From the NCBI RefSeq assembly GCF_002929215.1, contig NZ_PJII01000003.1:186001-250000 (forward strand): DNA of 64,000 bases. Direction: 5' to 3'. The DNA is from Arthrobacter sp. ZGTC412 (GTDB lineage: Bacteria > Actinomycetota > Actinomycetes > Actinomycetales > Micrococcaceae). The notes beneath the pieces are model-generated. The model did no database searches. It worked only from the letters and a program-made list of their open reading frames with translations, and had not been told where the DNA came from. This document shows, in pieces, positions 51,827-60,155 of the stretch. Within the stretch, counting starts at the first letter, position 1; each line of letters opens with the position of its first letter. Position numbers and translations under genes: made by a program.

Positions 51827-53325
51827 CAACTTCCTTCCGGCATCACGAAGCTGGCTCCGTGCCGTATTCCTGAGGGCCACCGGGTGGTGACCGTCTTGGT
51901 CTTGGTGTAGAAACGGAAGGCGTCCCCTCCGTGCTGGTTCAGGTCGCCGAAGCCTGACGCCTTCCAGCCGCCGAACGTGTAGTAGGCGATGGGCACCGGG
52001 ATGGGGACGTTGATGCCCACCATGCCAACGTCGACGCGGCTGGCGAAATCGCGGGCTGCATCGCCGTCACGGGTGAAGATGGCCACGCCGTTGCCGAACT
52101 CATTCCTGCTGCACAGCTGAAGCGCCTCATCGTAATCGGCCGCCCGCACCACGCTGAGGACGGGGCCGAAGATCTCCTGCCGATAAATGCCCATGTCCGG
52201 CGTCACGTGGTCAAAGAGGGTCGGTCCCACCCAGAAACCGCCCTCGTAGCCTTCCACCGTGATGCCCCGGCCATCCGCCAAGAGGCTGGCGCCTTCGTCC
52301 ACACCCGCCTGGATAAGCCCCTCTATTCGTTCCTTGGCGGAGGCGGCTACCACGGGGCCGAAGTCAGCGCCCCGGTCCAGGCTGTGGCCCACTTTCAGCC
52401 CCTTTACGCGGTCCCGGAGCTTCGCCACCAGCCGGTCGGCCGTTTCCGGTCCAACCGGAACGGCCACCGAAACAGCCATGCAACGCTCCCCTGCCGAGCC
52501 GTACCCGGCACCAATGAGGGCGTCCGCGGCCTGGTCCAGGTCTGCGTCCGGCATCACCACCATATGGTTCTTGGCGCCGCCAAAGCACTGCGCCCGCTTG
52601 CCGTGGGCTGCGGCCGTGGCGTAGATGTACTGGGCAACAGGGGTGGAGCCCACAAACCCGATGGCTTTGACCCTGGGATCCTCAAGGAGCGCGTCCACGG
52701 CTTCCTTGTCCCCGTTGAGCACGTTGAATACGCCGTCCGGAACGCCCGCCTGGGAGTAGAGCTCGGCGAGACGCAGCGGCACGGAGGGGTCCCGCTCCGA
52801 GGGCTTCAAAATGAACGCGTTGCCCGCGGCCAGGGCGGGACCGGACTTCCACAAAGGAATCATGGCGGGAAAGTTGAACGGCGTAATCCCTGCCACTACC
52901 CCCAGGGGCTGGCGCAGGGAATGGATGTCGATTCCCGGTCCGGCCTCTGTGGAGAACTCACCCTTAAGCAGGTGCGGGGCGGCAGCTGCGAACTCCACTA
53001 CTTCCAGTCCCCTTTGGATGTCGCCCTTGGAGTCGGCGAGGGTCTTGCCGTGTTCGGAGGACAGCAGCCGCGCCAGTCCGTCCATGTCCTGGTTCACCAG
53101 GTCCACGAACCGGAGCAGGATGCGGCCGCGGCGCTGGGCGTTCATGGCCGCCCATTCCTCCTGCGCCTTGGCGGCGGCAGCAACCGCGTTGGTTACCTCG
53201 TCCCCACCGGCCAGCGGTACACGGGCCTGGACAGCCCCCGTGCAGGGGTCGAAGACGTCGCTGAAACGGCCTGAGGTGCCGGACGCGTGTTGGCCGCCGA
53301 CGTAGTGGGAAAGCTCGCGCACCAT
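51826..53325 (-). CDS. mmsA: CoA-acylating methylmalonate-semialdehyde dehydrogenase
   Basis: The 499-aa aldehyde dehydrogenase makes propionyl-CoA from methylmalonate semialdehyde in valine breakdown. It has ITPFNFPAMIPLWK, GSTPVAQYIY, QCFGGAKNHMVVMPDAD and the catalytic C282 in SAGERCMAV; the general-base Glu of ordinary ALDHs is absent, as expected for the CoA-acylating type. It heads a four-gene operon with hydrolase, mmsB and enoyl-CoA hydratase. ATG 53325 follows GAAGGAG. Confidence 0.96.
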   Translation of the reverse strand: MVRELSHYVGGQHASGTSGRFSDVFDPCTGAVQARVPLAGGDEVTNAVAAAAKAQEEWAAMNAQRRGRILLRFVDLVNQDMDGLARLLSSEHGKTLADSKGDIQRGLEVVEFAAAAPHLLKGEFSTEAGPGIDIHSLRQPLGVVAGITPFNFPAMIPLWKSGPALAAGNAFILKPSERDPSVPLRLAELYSQAGVPDGVFNVLNGDKEAVDALLEDPRVKAIGFVGSTPVAQYIYATAAAHGKRAQCFGGAKNHMVVMPDADLDQAADALIGAGYGSAGERCMAVSVAVPVGPETADRLVAKLRDRVKGLKVGHSLDRGADFGPVVAASAKERIEGLIQAGVDEGASLLADGRGITVEGYEGGFWVGPTLFDHVTPDMGIYRQEIFGPVLSVVRAADYDEALQLCSRNEFGNGVAIFTRDGDAARDFASRVDVGMVGINVPIPVPIAYYTFGGWKASGFGDLNQHGGDAFRFYTKTKTVTTRWPSGIRHGASFVMPEGS

Positions 53326-53547
53326 GGCCGGAAGCTCCTTCGCGTGTGATCCGGGTCATTCCTGGTTGCGAATATACTCGGACCTCCAACTAAACTCCAC
53401 CGCGCCCGTGGCGCTTTGGCGGGCGCCGCCGTCGTGGGGCACATTGCTGCCTGGTACCGCGAACCGGGCCAGAAGCACAGGCGTGTCCGTGCCATTGTGC
53501 CCCGATTCGGCGCCACTGCCCCGGCCCCGCAATCCGCGCGGCCACGG

Positions 53548-53563
53548 TAAGTTAGGAGCTGTG
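53548..53563 (+). promoter_or_regulatory. Leaderless -10 element of exonuclease III gene
   Basis: TAAGTT (53548-53553) is followed by AGGAGCT and GTG at 53561. The AGGAG is only 2 nt from the start, too close for a ribosome site, so a leaderless start is more likely. Confidence 0.5.
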
Positions 53564-54367
53564 AAGATTGCTACCTGGAATGTAAATTCGCTCCGTGCCC
53601 GCGCCGACCGTGTGGAGGCCTGGCTGCAGCGCAGCGACTGTGATGTCCTGGCCATCCAGGAAACGAAGTGCAAAGACGATAACTTTCCCTGGGAACTCTT
53701 CGAACGGATGGGCTACGAGGTTGCCCACTTCGGCGTGAACCAGTGGAACGGCGTGGCCATCGCGTCCCGGGTGGGATTGGATGATGTTGAGCGGACCTTC
53801 CTGGACCAGCCCTCATTCGGCAAGGCCGGCAAGGACCCCGTGCAGGAAGCCCGCGCCATGGCTGCCACCTGCGCCGGCGTCCGGATCTGGAGCCTCTACG
53901 TCCCCAACGGCCGCTCCTTGGACGACGAGCACATGCCGTACAAATTGAAATGGCTTGAAAGCCTCAAGACGCACGCCCAGGAACTCGTCACGCAGAACCC
54001 CGAAGCCCAAGTGGCACTCATGGGTGACTGGAACATCGCACCGTTCGACGAGGACGTGTGGGACATCGACCTGTTCGTCAACAACAGGTACACCCATGTC
54101 AGCCCGCCGGAGCGCGCCGCTTTCCATGCCTTTGAGTCTGCCGGCTTCACCGATGTGGTCCGCCCGTACACCCCGGGCCCGGGCGTTTACACCTACTGGG
54201 ACTACACCCAACTGCGCTTCCCCAAGAAGGAAGGCATGCGGATCGACTTCGTGCTGGGCTCCCCGGCCCTGGCCGAACGAGTGACCGGCGCTTCGATAGA
54301 CCGCGAGGAGCGCAAGGGCAAGGGCGCGTCGGACCACGCACCCGTGCTGGTGGAACTGGCAGACTGA
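53561..54367 (+). CDS. xth: Exodeoxyribonuclease III
   Basis: The 268-aa EEP-fold nuclease has MKIATWNVNSLRAR, E34 in IQETKCKD, SLYVPNGRS, GDWNIAPFDEDVWD and the late SDHAPV His. It acts as 3'-5' exonuclease and AP endonuclease in base excision repair. The GTG start at 53561 gives the canonical N-terminus; the longer upstream frame from 53324 is a read-through. It is followed 34 bp later by an unknown gene, probably in the same transcript. Confidence 0.96.
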   Translation: MKIATWNVNSLRARADRVEAWLQRSDCDVLAIQETKCKDDNFPWELFERMGYEVAHFGVNQWNGVAIASRVGLDDVERTFLDQPSFGKAGKDPVQEARAMAATCAGVRIWSLYVPNGRSLDDEHMPYKLKWLESLKTHAQELVTQNPEAQVALMGDWNIAPFDEDVWDIDLFVNNRYTHVSPPERAAFHAFESAGFTDVVRPYTPGPGVYTYWDYTQLRFPKKEGMRIDFVLGSPALAERVTGASIDREERKGKGASDHAPVLVELAD

Positions 54368-54401
54368 TGACATCATCCTGGACCCATTCAAGGAGACCGT
54401 G

Positions 54402-55295
54402 ATGACGGGAAACCTCTACCGGGGCCAGGCAGGCCTGCCATTCTCCTCAACACTTCGCGTCTACGAACCGCTCCACGCCTTCCCCGAAGAGCAGCGGAAA
54501 GCCATCGCGGCCGCCGGAGCGCAGGCTGCCTCGCGTGCCGCCGTCGAAAACGCGGAACTGCTGGCCTCCCTGGGGCGGATCACCCGGTCCGGCGGCGACC
54601 CCTTCCCCACGGGGCGGACGGACCTGGTGCGGGTCACCACTGCCCGGGCTTCGGGAGAAGGCACAGGAGGCCCGTCCGACGACGCCGCTGACGCCGAGCC
54701 TGACCTGCTGTACTGTCCCAGCCAACTGGTGTTGCGGGCCGGCTTGGCCGCGAACGCCCTGATGGAGGGAATCCACGGCCCACTGGCCGAACTGCTGATC
54801 CCGGAGGAGCAGCGGGACAAGCACCAGGAACGGATCGACCAGGTGAAGGCCCGCGACGGGGCCATCCGCGTCCACACCCGGGCGTCCACCTGGGGAATCC
54901 CCTTCAGCTGGTTTTCCCTGTTTATGGATTCAGACCATAAAGACGTAGTGGAGGCTTCCGGCCGGATCCTCACGGTCCGGGTGTGGGCACCCATCACGGA
55001 AGCCCTGGAGCGGGCGCGTTACGCTGTGGCCAACCTGGCACTGGCGGCACCGGACCTGGACATGCTGGACGATCTGGCGCAGCTCACCGAGTGGCTGGAA
55101 CTCTTCCATGTGAACTCGATGGTGGAGCTGGACTATGGGGCTGTTGCCGACAAGGTGTACCCGGACGATTCGCCCATGGACATCCGGCTGGGCATCGAAT
55201 GCCTGGCCGAGGGGGACATGACGGGCGCCGCCGCAGCGTACCGCCGCCTGGCTTCCCGCTGGATCCCCATCCGGCAGCTGGCGCGCGCCTCCTAA
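54402..55295 (+). CDS. Conserved hypothetical protein
   Basis: The 297-aa protein is not assigned to a family. It starts with LYRGQAGLPFSSTLRVYEPLHAF, has a variable Gly/Asp-rich linker (about 85-105), then DLLYCPSQLVLRAGLAANALMEG, RASTWGIPFSWFSLF and a helical ITEALERARYAVANLAL region. No signal peptide or membrane helix is evident. ATG 54402 follows AAGGAG at 6 nt; the GTG one codon earlier is too close. It is 34 bp downstream of the exonuclease III gene. Confidence 0.75.
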   Translation: MTGNLYRGQAGLPFSSTLRVYEPLHAFPEEQRKAIAAAGAQAASRAAVENAELLASLGRITRSGGDPFPTGRTDLVRVTTARASGEGTGGPSDDAADAEPDLLYCPSQLVLRAGLAANALMEGIHGPLAELLIPEEQRDKHQERIDQVKARDGAIRVHTRASTWGIPFSWFSLFMDSDHKDVVEASGRILTVRVWAPITEALERARYAVANLALAAPDLDMLDDLAQLTEWLELFHVNSMVELDYGAVADKVYPDDSPMDIRLGIECLAEGDMTGAAAAYRRLASRWIPIRQLARAS

Positions 55296-55319
55296 CTTGC
55301 CGTCAGGACCGTGGTGGCG

Positions 55320-56372
55320 CTAGGACTGGCGCGGCGCCGTCGTCCTTCTGACAATCAGTTCATGGGGCGCGACGGCGGACTGCACCGCTCCCGCATCACC
55401 GTCCAGTTCGTCGAGGAGCATCTTGGTGGCCAGTTCGGCCTGTTCGTCGGGCCGCTGCCCCACGGTGGTGAGGCCCATGGCGTCAGCAAAATCGTGGTTG
55501 TCGATGCCCACCACGGAAAGCTCCTCCGGCACGAGGACGCCGAGCCGGGAAGCTTCAAAAATGACGCCCATGGCCATCTCATCCGATGCGCAGAAGATGG
55601 CTGTCGGCTTGTCGCCCGGCTTGGCCCACAGGCGGCGGAAGGCCTCCTGTCCGCTGCTGACCGTGAAGTCCCCCCATTCGTCCCATTCGGGGCGGGTGGG
55701 GAGGCCGGCCGCAGTCATAACGTCCTTGAAGGCGAGGATACGGACGCGGGGAACATCGAAGTTCAGGTCTGTTTCGTCGTCACCGTGAAGCAGGGCGATG
55801 TCCCGGTGGCCCAGGTCGATCAGGTGCCGGACGGCAGTGGAGGCGGCGGCGTAGTCGTCAATACCGATGTAGGCGCACTCCTCCACGTGGCCGCCCACTA
55901 CCACCAGCGGGATGTCGATCTTCTGCAGGTGTTCCAGTTCGTCGTGGGACAACGCCATACACAGGACCAGCAGGGCATCGATTTGCTTGTAGACCATGGT
56001 CTTGCTGAAGAGCCGCTCACGGTTGCTGCCATGGCCGCCGAGGTTGAACAGCGAGAGGTTGTAGTTCCGGGCGTGGAGTTCCCGGTCTGCGCCTTCGATG
56101 GCCTTGGAGAAGAACCAGCGGCTGACGAAAGGCGCCAGTACACCGATGGTTTTGGTTCGGCCGGTTGCCAGGCCGGAAGCGGAGCTGGAGGCTACGTAGC
56201 CCAGGTCTCCCGCTACCTCGAGAATTTTCTGCCTCGTTGCGGGTGAGACCCGGGGCAGGCCCCGGACCGCACGCGACACCGTGGCAGTGGATACTCCAGC
56301 GGCGGCGGCGACGTCCTCGATGCTGACGCCGCTGTGGCCGCCCCGTTGCGACCTTTCACTTGTGCGTGCCAC
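55320..56372 (-). CDS. LacI family transcriptional regulator
   Basis: The 350-aa repressor has an N-terminal helix-turn-helix (DVAAAAGVSTATVSRAV) and hinge, then a periplasmic-binding-protein-like core (TKTIGVLAPFVSRWFFSKAI, DNHDFADAMGLTTVGQ). It lies downstream of the ABC sugar transporter genes on the same strand and should repress them until an oligosaccharide binds. It begins with GTG behind GAGGGG. A matching LacI-type palindrome lies before the alpha-glucosidase gene at 60116. Confidence 0.94.
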   Translation of the reverse strand: MARTSERSQRGGHSGVSIEDVAAAAGVSTATVSRAVRGLPRVSPATRQKILEVAGDLGYVASSSASGLATGRTKTIGVLAPFVSRWFFSKAIEGADRELHARNYNLSLFNLGGHGSNRERLFSKTMVYKQIDALLVLCMALSHDELEHLQKIDIPLVVVGGHVEECAYIGIDDYAAASTAVRHLIDLGHRDIALLHGDDETDLNFDVPRVRILAFKDVMTAAGLPTRPEWDEWGDFTVSSGQEAFRRLWAKPGDKPTAIFCASDEMAMGVIFEASRLGVLVPEELSVVGIDNHDFADAMGLTTVGQRPDEQAELATKMLLDELDGDAGAVQSAVAPHELIVRRTTAPRQS

Positions 56373-56462
56373 GGTGTCCCCTCATGTACTCCCTGCAGGC
56401 ATCCGCCCTGCTTCGCGCGATACCCCTGGGCCATAGTAATTTGGGCGCCGGCCTGCATCGCA

Positions 56463-56509
56463 GTGTTACTTTCGCGCCGTGTTACTTCGCGCGGTGTTGC
56501 CTCCGCGCC
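56463..56509. repeat. Three 15-16-bp tandem repeats upstream of lacI-type gene
   Basis: GTGTTACTTTCGCGCC (56463-56478), GTGTTACTTCGCGCG (56479-56493) and GTGTTGCCTCCGCGCC (56494-56509) follow one another about 90-140 bp upstream of the LacI-type start. They may be decayed regulator sites or a slippage product. Confidence 0.75.
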
Positions 56510-56541
56510 GGGTGCCCGACGCCGGCGGAACGCCGTGTCCG

Positions 56542-56790
56542 CTACCTCCGGTCCGGCAGGCGCCGGCGCAGCCGCACCATTCCGTAGAGTGCGAGCAGCG
56601 TGGCCAGAAGGCCCAGCGCCCAACCAAGCGCCGGCTGCGCCGTCACCTCCATCCAGACAGTGACCACCAGCAGCAAAAGCGCCCAGAATCCGAGGAACCC
56701 GATGATGATGTCAAAGTCCTCACCGGACCTCATCCGGCGGCGGTTGCTTCCCGCCCCGGCGGACCGGGAGCGGGAAGCATCGCCTGTCAC
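56542..56790 (-). CDS. Small membrane protein in sugar ABC operon
   Basis: The 82-aa protein has a basic N-terminus and two transmembrane helices (about residues 27-47 and 52-72) separated by a short loop, then a basic RLRRRLPDRR end. Its start overlaps the permease stop by 4 bp, so it is translated with the transporter genes. No family is recognised. Confidence 0.75.
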   Translation of the reverse strand: MTGDASRSRSAGAGSNRRRMRSGEDFDIIIGFLGFWALLLLVVTVWMEVTAQPALGWALGLLATLLALYGMVRLRRRLPDRR

Positions 56791-57683
56791 TTGACCGCAC
56801 CTGCCGTAAGGCCGGCAACGATCTTGCGCTGGAAGACCAGTACCAGAATCACCAACGGAATGGTGACGATGGTGCCCGCGGCCATGATGGCCGTGTAAGG
56901 GATCTGGTTGGGCTGCGCGCCGGCGAAGCTGGCAATGGCAACCGTAACTGGCTTCGTAGCCTCGTTCGACAGCTGGCTTGCAATCAGGAATTCATTCCAC
57001 GAGGAGATGAAAGCCAGGATGGCCGTGGTGAAGATCGCCGGAGCGGCCAAAGGCATAATCACCTTCCGGAACGCCTGTCCTTGGGTGCAGCCGTCAACCC
57101 GCGCCGATTCCTCCAGCTCCCAGGGCATTTCCCGGAAGAAAGAGGTCAGCGTGTAAACGGTGAGGGGCAGCACAAACGAGATGTTCGGAATGATCAGTGC
57201 CTGGTAGGTGCCCATCCAGCCAATGTTGGTGAACAGCTGGAACAGCGGGGTGATGAGGGCAACGCCCGGAAACATGGACGCACCCAGGATGAAGCCCAGC
57301 ACCAGGTACTTGAACCGGAAGTTCAGGCGTGCCAAGGCGTACGCCGCGAACACTCCGATCACCAGCGAGATCACCGTTACCGTCACGCCAATGAAAATAC
57401 TGTTCAGCAAGGCCTGGCCGAACCTGTTGCCGAACGAGGTATCGAAGGCCGTGATGAAGTTGTCCATTGTCACGTGGGTGGGCCAGGGCGTTGTGTCGTA
57501 GGTGAAGCCCACTTCGCGGAACGCCGTCACCACCATCCAGTAAGCAGGTGCAAGGCACCAGATAAGGATGACAGCCGCACTGACGTACGTGCGGACGCTT
57601 GCCCACTTTTCCCGGTTCTGCGCGGCCTTGCGCCCCTTGTCCTGCTGTGCCCGCAATGCCGTGGAGGCAGTTGTGGTTGTCAT
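56787..57683 (-). CDS. Carbohydrate ABC transporter permease (MalG type)
   Basis: The 298-aa subunit has six membrane helices and the EAA loop LEESARVDGCTQGQAFRKVI that contacts the ATPase. It is the MalG-like partner in an alpha-glucoside importer. The ATPase subunit is not in this cluster; actinobacteria often use a shared MsiK-type ATPase encoded elsewhere. It overlaps the MalF-type gene by 4 bp. Confidence 0.94.
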   Translation of the reverse strand: MTTTTASTALRAQQDKGRKAAQNREKWASVRTYVSAAVILIWCLAPAYWMVVTAFREVGFTYDTTPWPTHVTMDNFITAFDTSFGNRFGQALLNSIFIGVTVTVISLVIGVFAAYALARLNFRFKYLVLGFILGASMFPGVALITPLFQLFTNIGWMGTYQALIIPNISFVLPLTVYTLTSFFREMPWELEESARVDGCTQGQAFRKVIMPLAAPAIFTTAILAFISSWNEFLIASQLSNEATKPVTVAIASFAGAQPNQIPYTAIMAAGTIVTIPLVILVLVFQRKIVAGLTAGAVK

Positions 57684-58717
57684 TTCTTCCCCTTGCCGGT
57701 GGCTCCGCTTTGTTCCACAACATTCGCTCCGAGGAAGCGGACAAAGATGAACGCGACCAGGAAGATGATGATGAACGTAATGGTGGACAAGGCGGCAGCA
57801 GAGTTAAAGCCTTGCCTGATCTGGTTGATCACCAGGATGGACAGCGTAGTGGTGTTGTTGGCGCCGCCGGTGAGGATGTACGGAAGGTCGAACATACGCA
57901 GCGCGTCGAGGGTACGGAACAGGATGGCAACCATCAGCGCCGGCTTGACCAGCGGAAGGGTAATCATCCGGAACCGCTGCCAAGCGGTGGCACCGTCCAC
58001 CTTCGCAGCCTCATAGACCTCGGCAGGGATCATCTGCAGGCCTGCCAGAATCAGCAGCGCCATAAACGGCGTGGTCTTCCACGTATCCGCGATGATCACT
58101 GCCCACTTTGCGGGCCATTCGCTGCCGGTCCACAGTATGGAGACGTTGAACAGCTTGTTGATGATGCCATTGAAGTCGAACATAAAGAGCCACAGCTGCG
58201 CGGTCACGGCAGTGGGGATGGCCCACGGAACGAGCACGGCCGCCCGGACCAGGCCGCGGCCCTTGAATGTCCGGGCCATGATCATGGCCATCCAAAAACC
58301 GAGGACCGTTTCGAAGGCAACGGTGATAACAGTGAAGAGGAAAGTGGTGCCAGTCGCCGTCCAGAACTGCCCGCCCAGGGTGCCAGGCGGGCAGGCGACG
58401 GTGCCGCCGCCCTGGGCAGCACACTGCTGCCCCAGCCAGTTCACGTAGTTCTGGATGCCTGCCGGGCCGCCTTCAGTAAAGAGGCCGGTGACTGGGTCCA
58501 GACCAGCATCCTTCTGGAAGGACATGATCATAGCGCTGATGATCGGGTAAACGATCACAATGCCGAGCGCGATGATGGTCGGGGCAAGTAGCCACGAGGC
58601 CCACTTGCCCTGGCTGAGGATCTTGTTGTCTTCGCCTACGCCCTTGGGTCCATGATGGACGGGGGTAGTGCCCGACGCCGGCCCTTTGACCGGCGTCGGG
58701 CCCAATTCGGTAGCCAT
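57680..58717 (-). CDS. Sugar ABC transporter permease (MalF type)
   Basis: The 345-aa subunit has about six helices, a Cys-containing outer loop (CAAQGGGTVACPPG) and the EAA loop YEAAKVDGATAWQRFRMI. It pairs with the MalG-type permease encoded downstream with a 4-bp overlap. It begins 6 bp after the binding-protein stop. Confidence 0.93.
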   Translation of the reverse strand: MATELGPTPVKGPASGTTPVHHGPKGVGEDNKILSQGKWASWLLAPTIIALGIVIVYPIISAMIMSFQKDAGLDPVTGLFTEGGPAGIQNYVNWLGQQCAAQGGGTVACPPGTLGGQFWTATGTTFLFTVITVAFETVLGFWMAMIMARTFKGRGLVRAAVLVPWAIPTAVTAQLWLFMFDFNGIINKLFNVSILWTGSEWPAKWAVIIADTWKTTPFMALLILAGLQMIPAEVYEAAKVDGATAWQRFRMITLPLVKPALMVAILFRTLDALRMFDLPYILTGGANNTTTLSILVINQIRQGFNSAAALSTITFIIIFLVAFIFVRFLGANVVEQSGATGKGKK

Positions 58718-58723
58718 GGCTGG

Positions 58724-60016
58724 TTACGATCCTGCGCCGGCGGTCTCGATGGATTTCTGCATATCGGACAGTGCGTCCTTGGCTGGCTTCTCACCCTTCA
58801 ATGCCGCGTAGGCATTTTCCTGGATGGCCTGGGTGACAGCCGGGTAGAACGGAGTCACGGGGCGGGGAACAGCGTTCTCGATGGACGTCTTCAGGACGGG
58901 CAGGTACGGCAGTTTGGCGACCAGTTCCTTGTCGTCATAGAGAGCGCCGAATACCGGAGCCAGGGAACCCTGCGTCGCGAAGAACTTCTGCTGTTCCTCT
59001 TCAACGAGGAACTTTACGAAGTCCAGGGCGGTCGCCTTGTGGTCGGAGTAGACGCTGATGGCCGCGCTGTGGCCACCGAGGGAGGAAGCACCGGGGCCGG
59101 CCTTGCCTGGCAGGGCAGCCATGCCCAGCACGTCCTTGACCTTTGAGGAGCCTTCAGTGGTGGCCAGGTTGTACACGTAAGGCCAGTTGCGGAGGAACAG
59201 CAGCTTGCCGTCCTGGAACGCACGGCGGCTTTCCTCTTCCTGGTAAGTGATCGCCTCGGCGGGGATGTTCCCGTTCTTGAACGCTTCGACGAGGTTGTTC
59301 AAGCCTTCCTCGGCCTCAGCAGTGTTCAGGTTGGGCTTTCCCTCGTCGTTCAGGACGGAACCACCAGCCGAGTTGATGGCTTCGGAAGCGTTGACGGTAA
59401 GTCCTTCATACTGCTTGAACTGCCCGGCGTAGCAGCCAATTTTATTGGCCTTGGCGATGGAGCACATCTCCATCATCTCGTCCCAGGTCTTGGGCGCCTC
59501 GGGAACCAGGTCCTTGCGGTAGTAGAGGATGCCGCCATCCGAGGAGACCGGGGCCGCATAAAGCGTGCCCTTGTATGAGCCCGCCTCTACCGTGGGTTCG
59601 AGCATGCCCGCGGTATCGACGGCCATCTTGTCCTTGAGCGGCTGGAGCCAGCCCTTCGCAGCGAACTCCGCGGTCCAGACAACGTCAACGCTGGCTACGT
59701 CGTAGTCCGCATTCTTGGCCTGGAAGTTCTGGACGAGGTCGTCGTGCTGCTGGTCCGCCTGGTCAGTCTGTTCCTTGAACGTGACCTTCTCATCGGGGTG
59801 AGCAGCGTTCCACTTTTCAATGAGGGGACGCACAACGTTGCTGTTGTCCTTACCCTGCACGTACGTAATTGGACCCCGGCTGTCGATGTTGGCTTCGGCG
59901 TCCCCGCCGCCACCGCCGCCGCCGGTGGTACCGCCCCCGCCCCCGCCGCATGCAGTCAGGGTCAGGGCCAGGACACCGGCGGTTGCGACCGGAAGTAGGA
60001 ATCTAGGGGTTTTCAT
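58724..60016 (-). CDS. Extracellular sugar-binding lipoprotein (ABC transporter)
   Basis: The 430-aa family 1 solute-binding protein has a lipoprotein signal with C23 (LALTLTAC), a poly-Gly linker and the two-lobe fold (VQGKDNSNVVRPLIEKWNAAHPDEKV, YDVASVDVVWTAEFAAKGWL). It should capture an alpha-glucoside such as trehalose or maltose and deliver it to the two permeases encoded downstream. The position next to the GH13 gene supports alpha-glucosides. SD GAGGAGC precedes the ATG. Confidence 0.94.
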   Translation of the reverse strand: MKTPRFLLPVATAGVLALTLTACGGGGGGTTGGGGGGGDAEANIDSRGPITYVQGKDNSNVVRPLIEKWNAAHPDEKVTFKEQTDQADQQHDDLVQNFQAKNADYDVASVDVVWTAEFAAKGWLQPLKDKMAVDTAGMLEPTVEAGSYKGTLYAAPVSSDGGILYYRKDLVPEAPKTWDEMMEMCSIAKANKIGCYAGQFKQYEGLTVNASEAINSAGGSVLNDEGKPNLNTAEAEEGLNNLVEAFKNGNIPAEAITYQEEESRRAFQDGKLLFLRNWPYVYNLATTEGSSKVKDVLGMAALPGKAGPGASSLGGHSAAISVYSDHKATALDFVKFLVEEEQQKFFATQGSLAPVFGALYDDKELVAKLPYLPVLKTSIENAVPRPVTPFYPAVTQAIQENAYAALKGEKPAKDALSDMQKSIETAGAGS

Positions 60017-60054
60017 AAGCTTGAAGCTCCTCGCTGAGTGACAAGTAGGTCTAC

Positions 60055-60066
60055 ATGCGTTTGCTA
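60055..60066. promoter_or_regulatory. Weak second LacI-type half-match
   Basis: CATGCGTTTGCT resembles the palindrome at 60116 over its central GCGTTT and lies near the binding-protein start. It is only a tentative operator. Confidence 0.25.
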
Positions 60067-60115
60067 GGTGAAGTTGATGTGGTGACGCTCACACTAGTAA
60101 TGTTGCTGCGGGTAA

Positions 60116-60129
60116 TGCAAGCGTTTACA
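60116..60129. promoter_or_regulatory. LacI-type operator
   Basis: TGCAAGCGTTTACA is close to the LacI/GalR-family palindrome TGTAAGCGTTTACA type and lies 27 bp before the alpha-glucosidase ATG, in the space shared with the divergent transporter operon. Confidence 0.6.
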
Positions 60130-60155
60130 TCAAAAAGTTATCTGAGAGGAACCAA

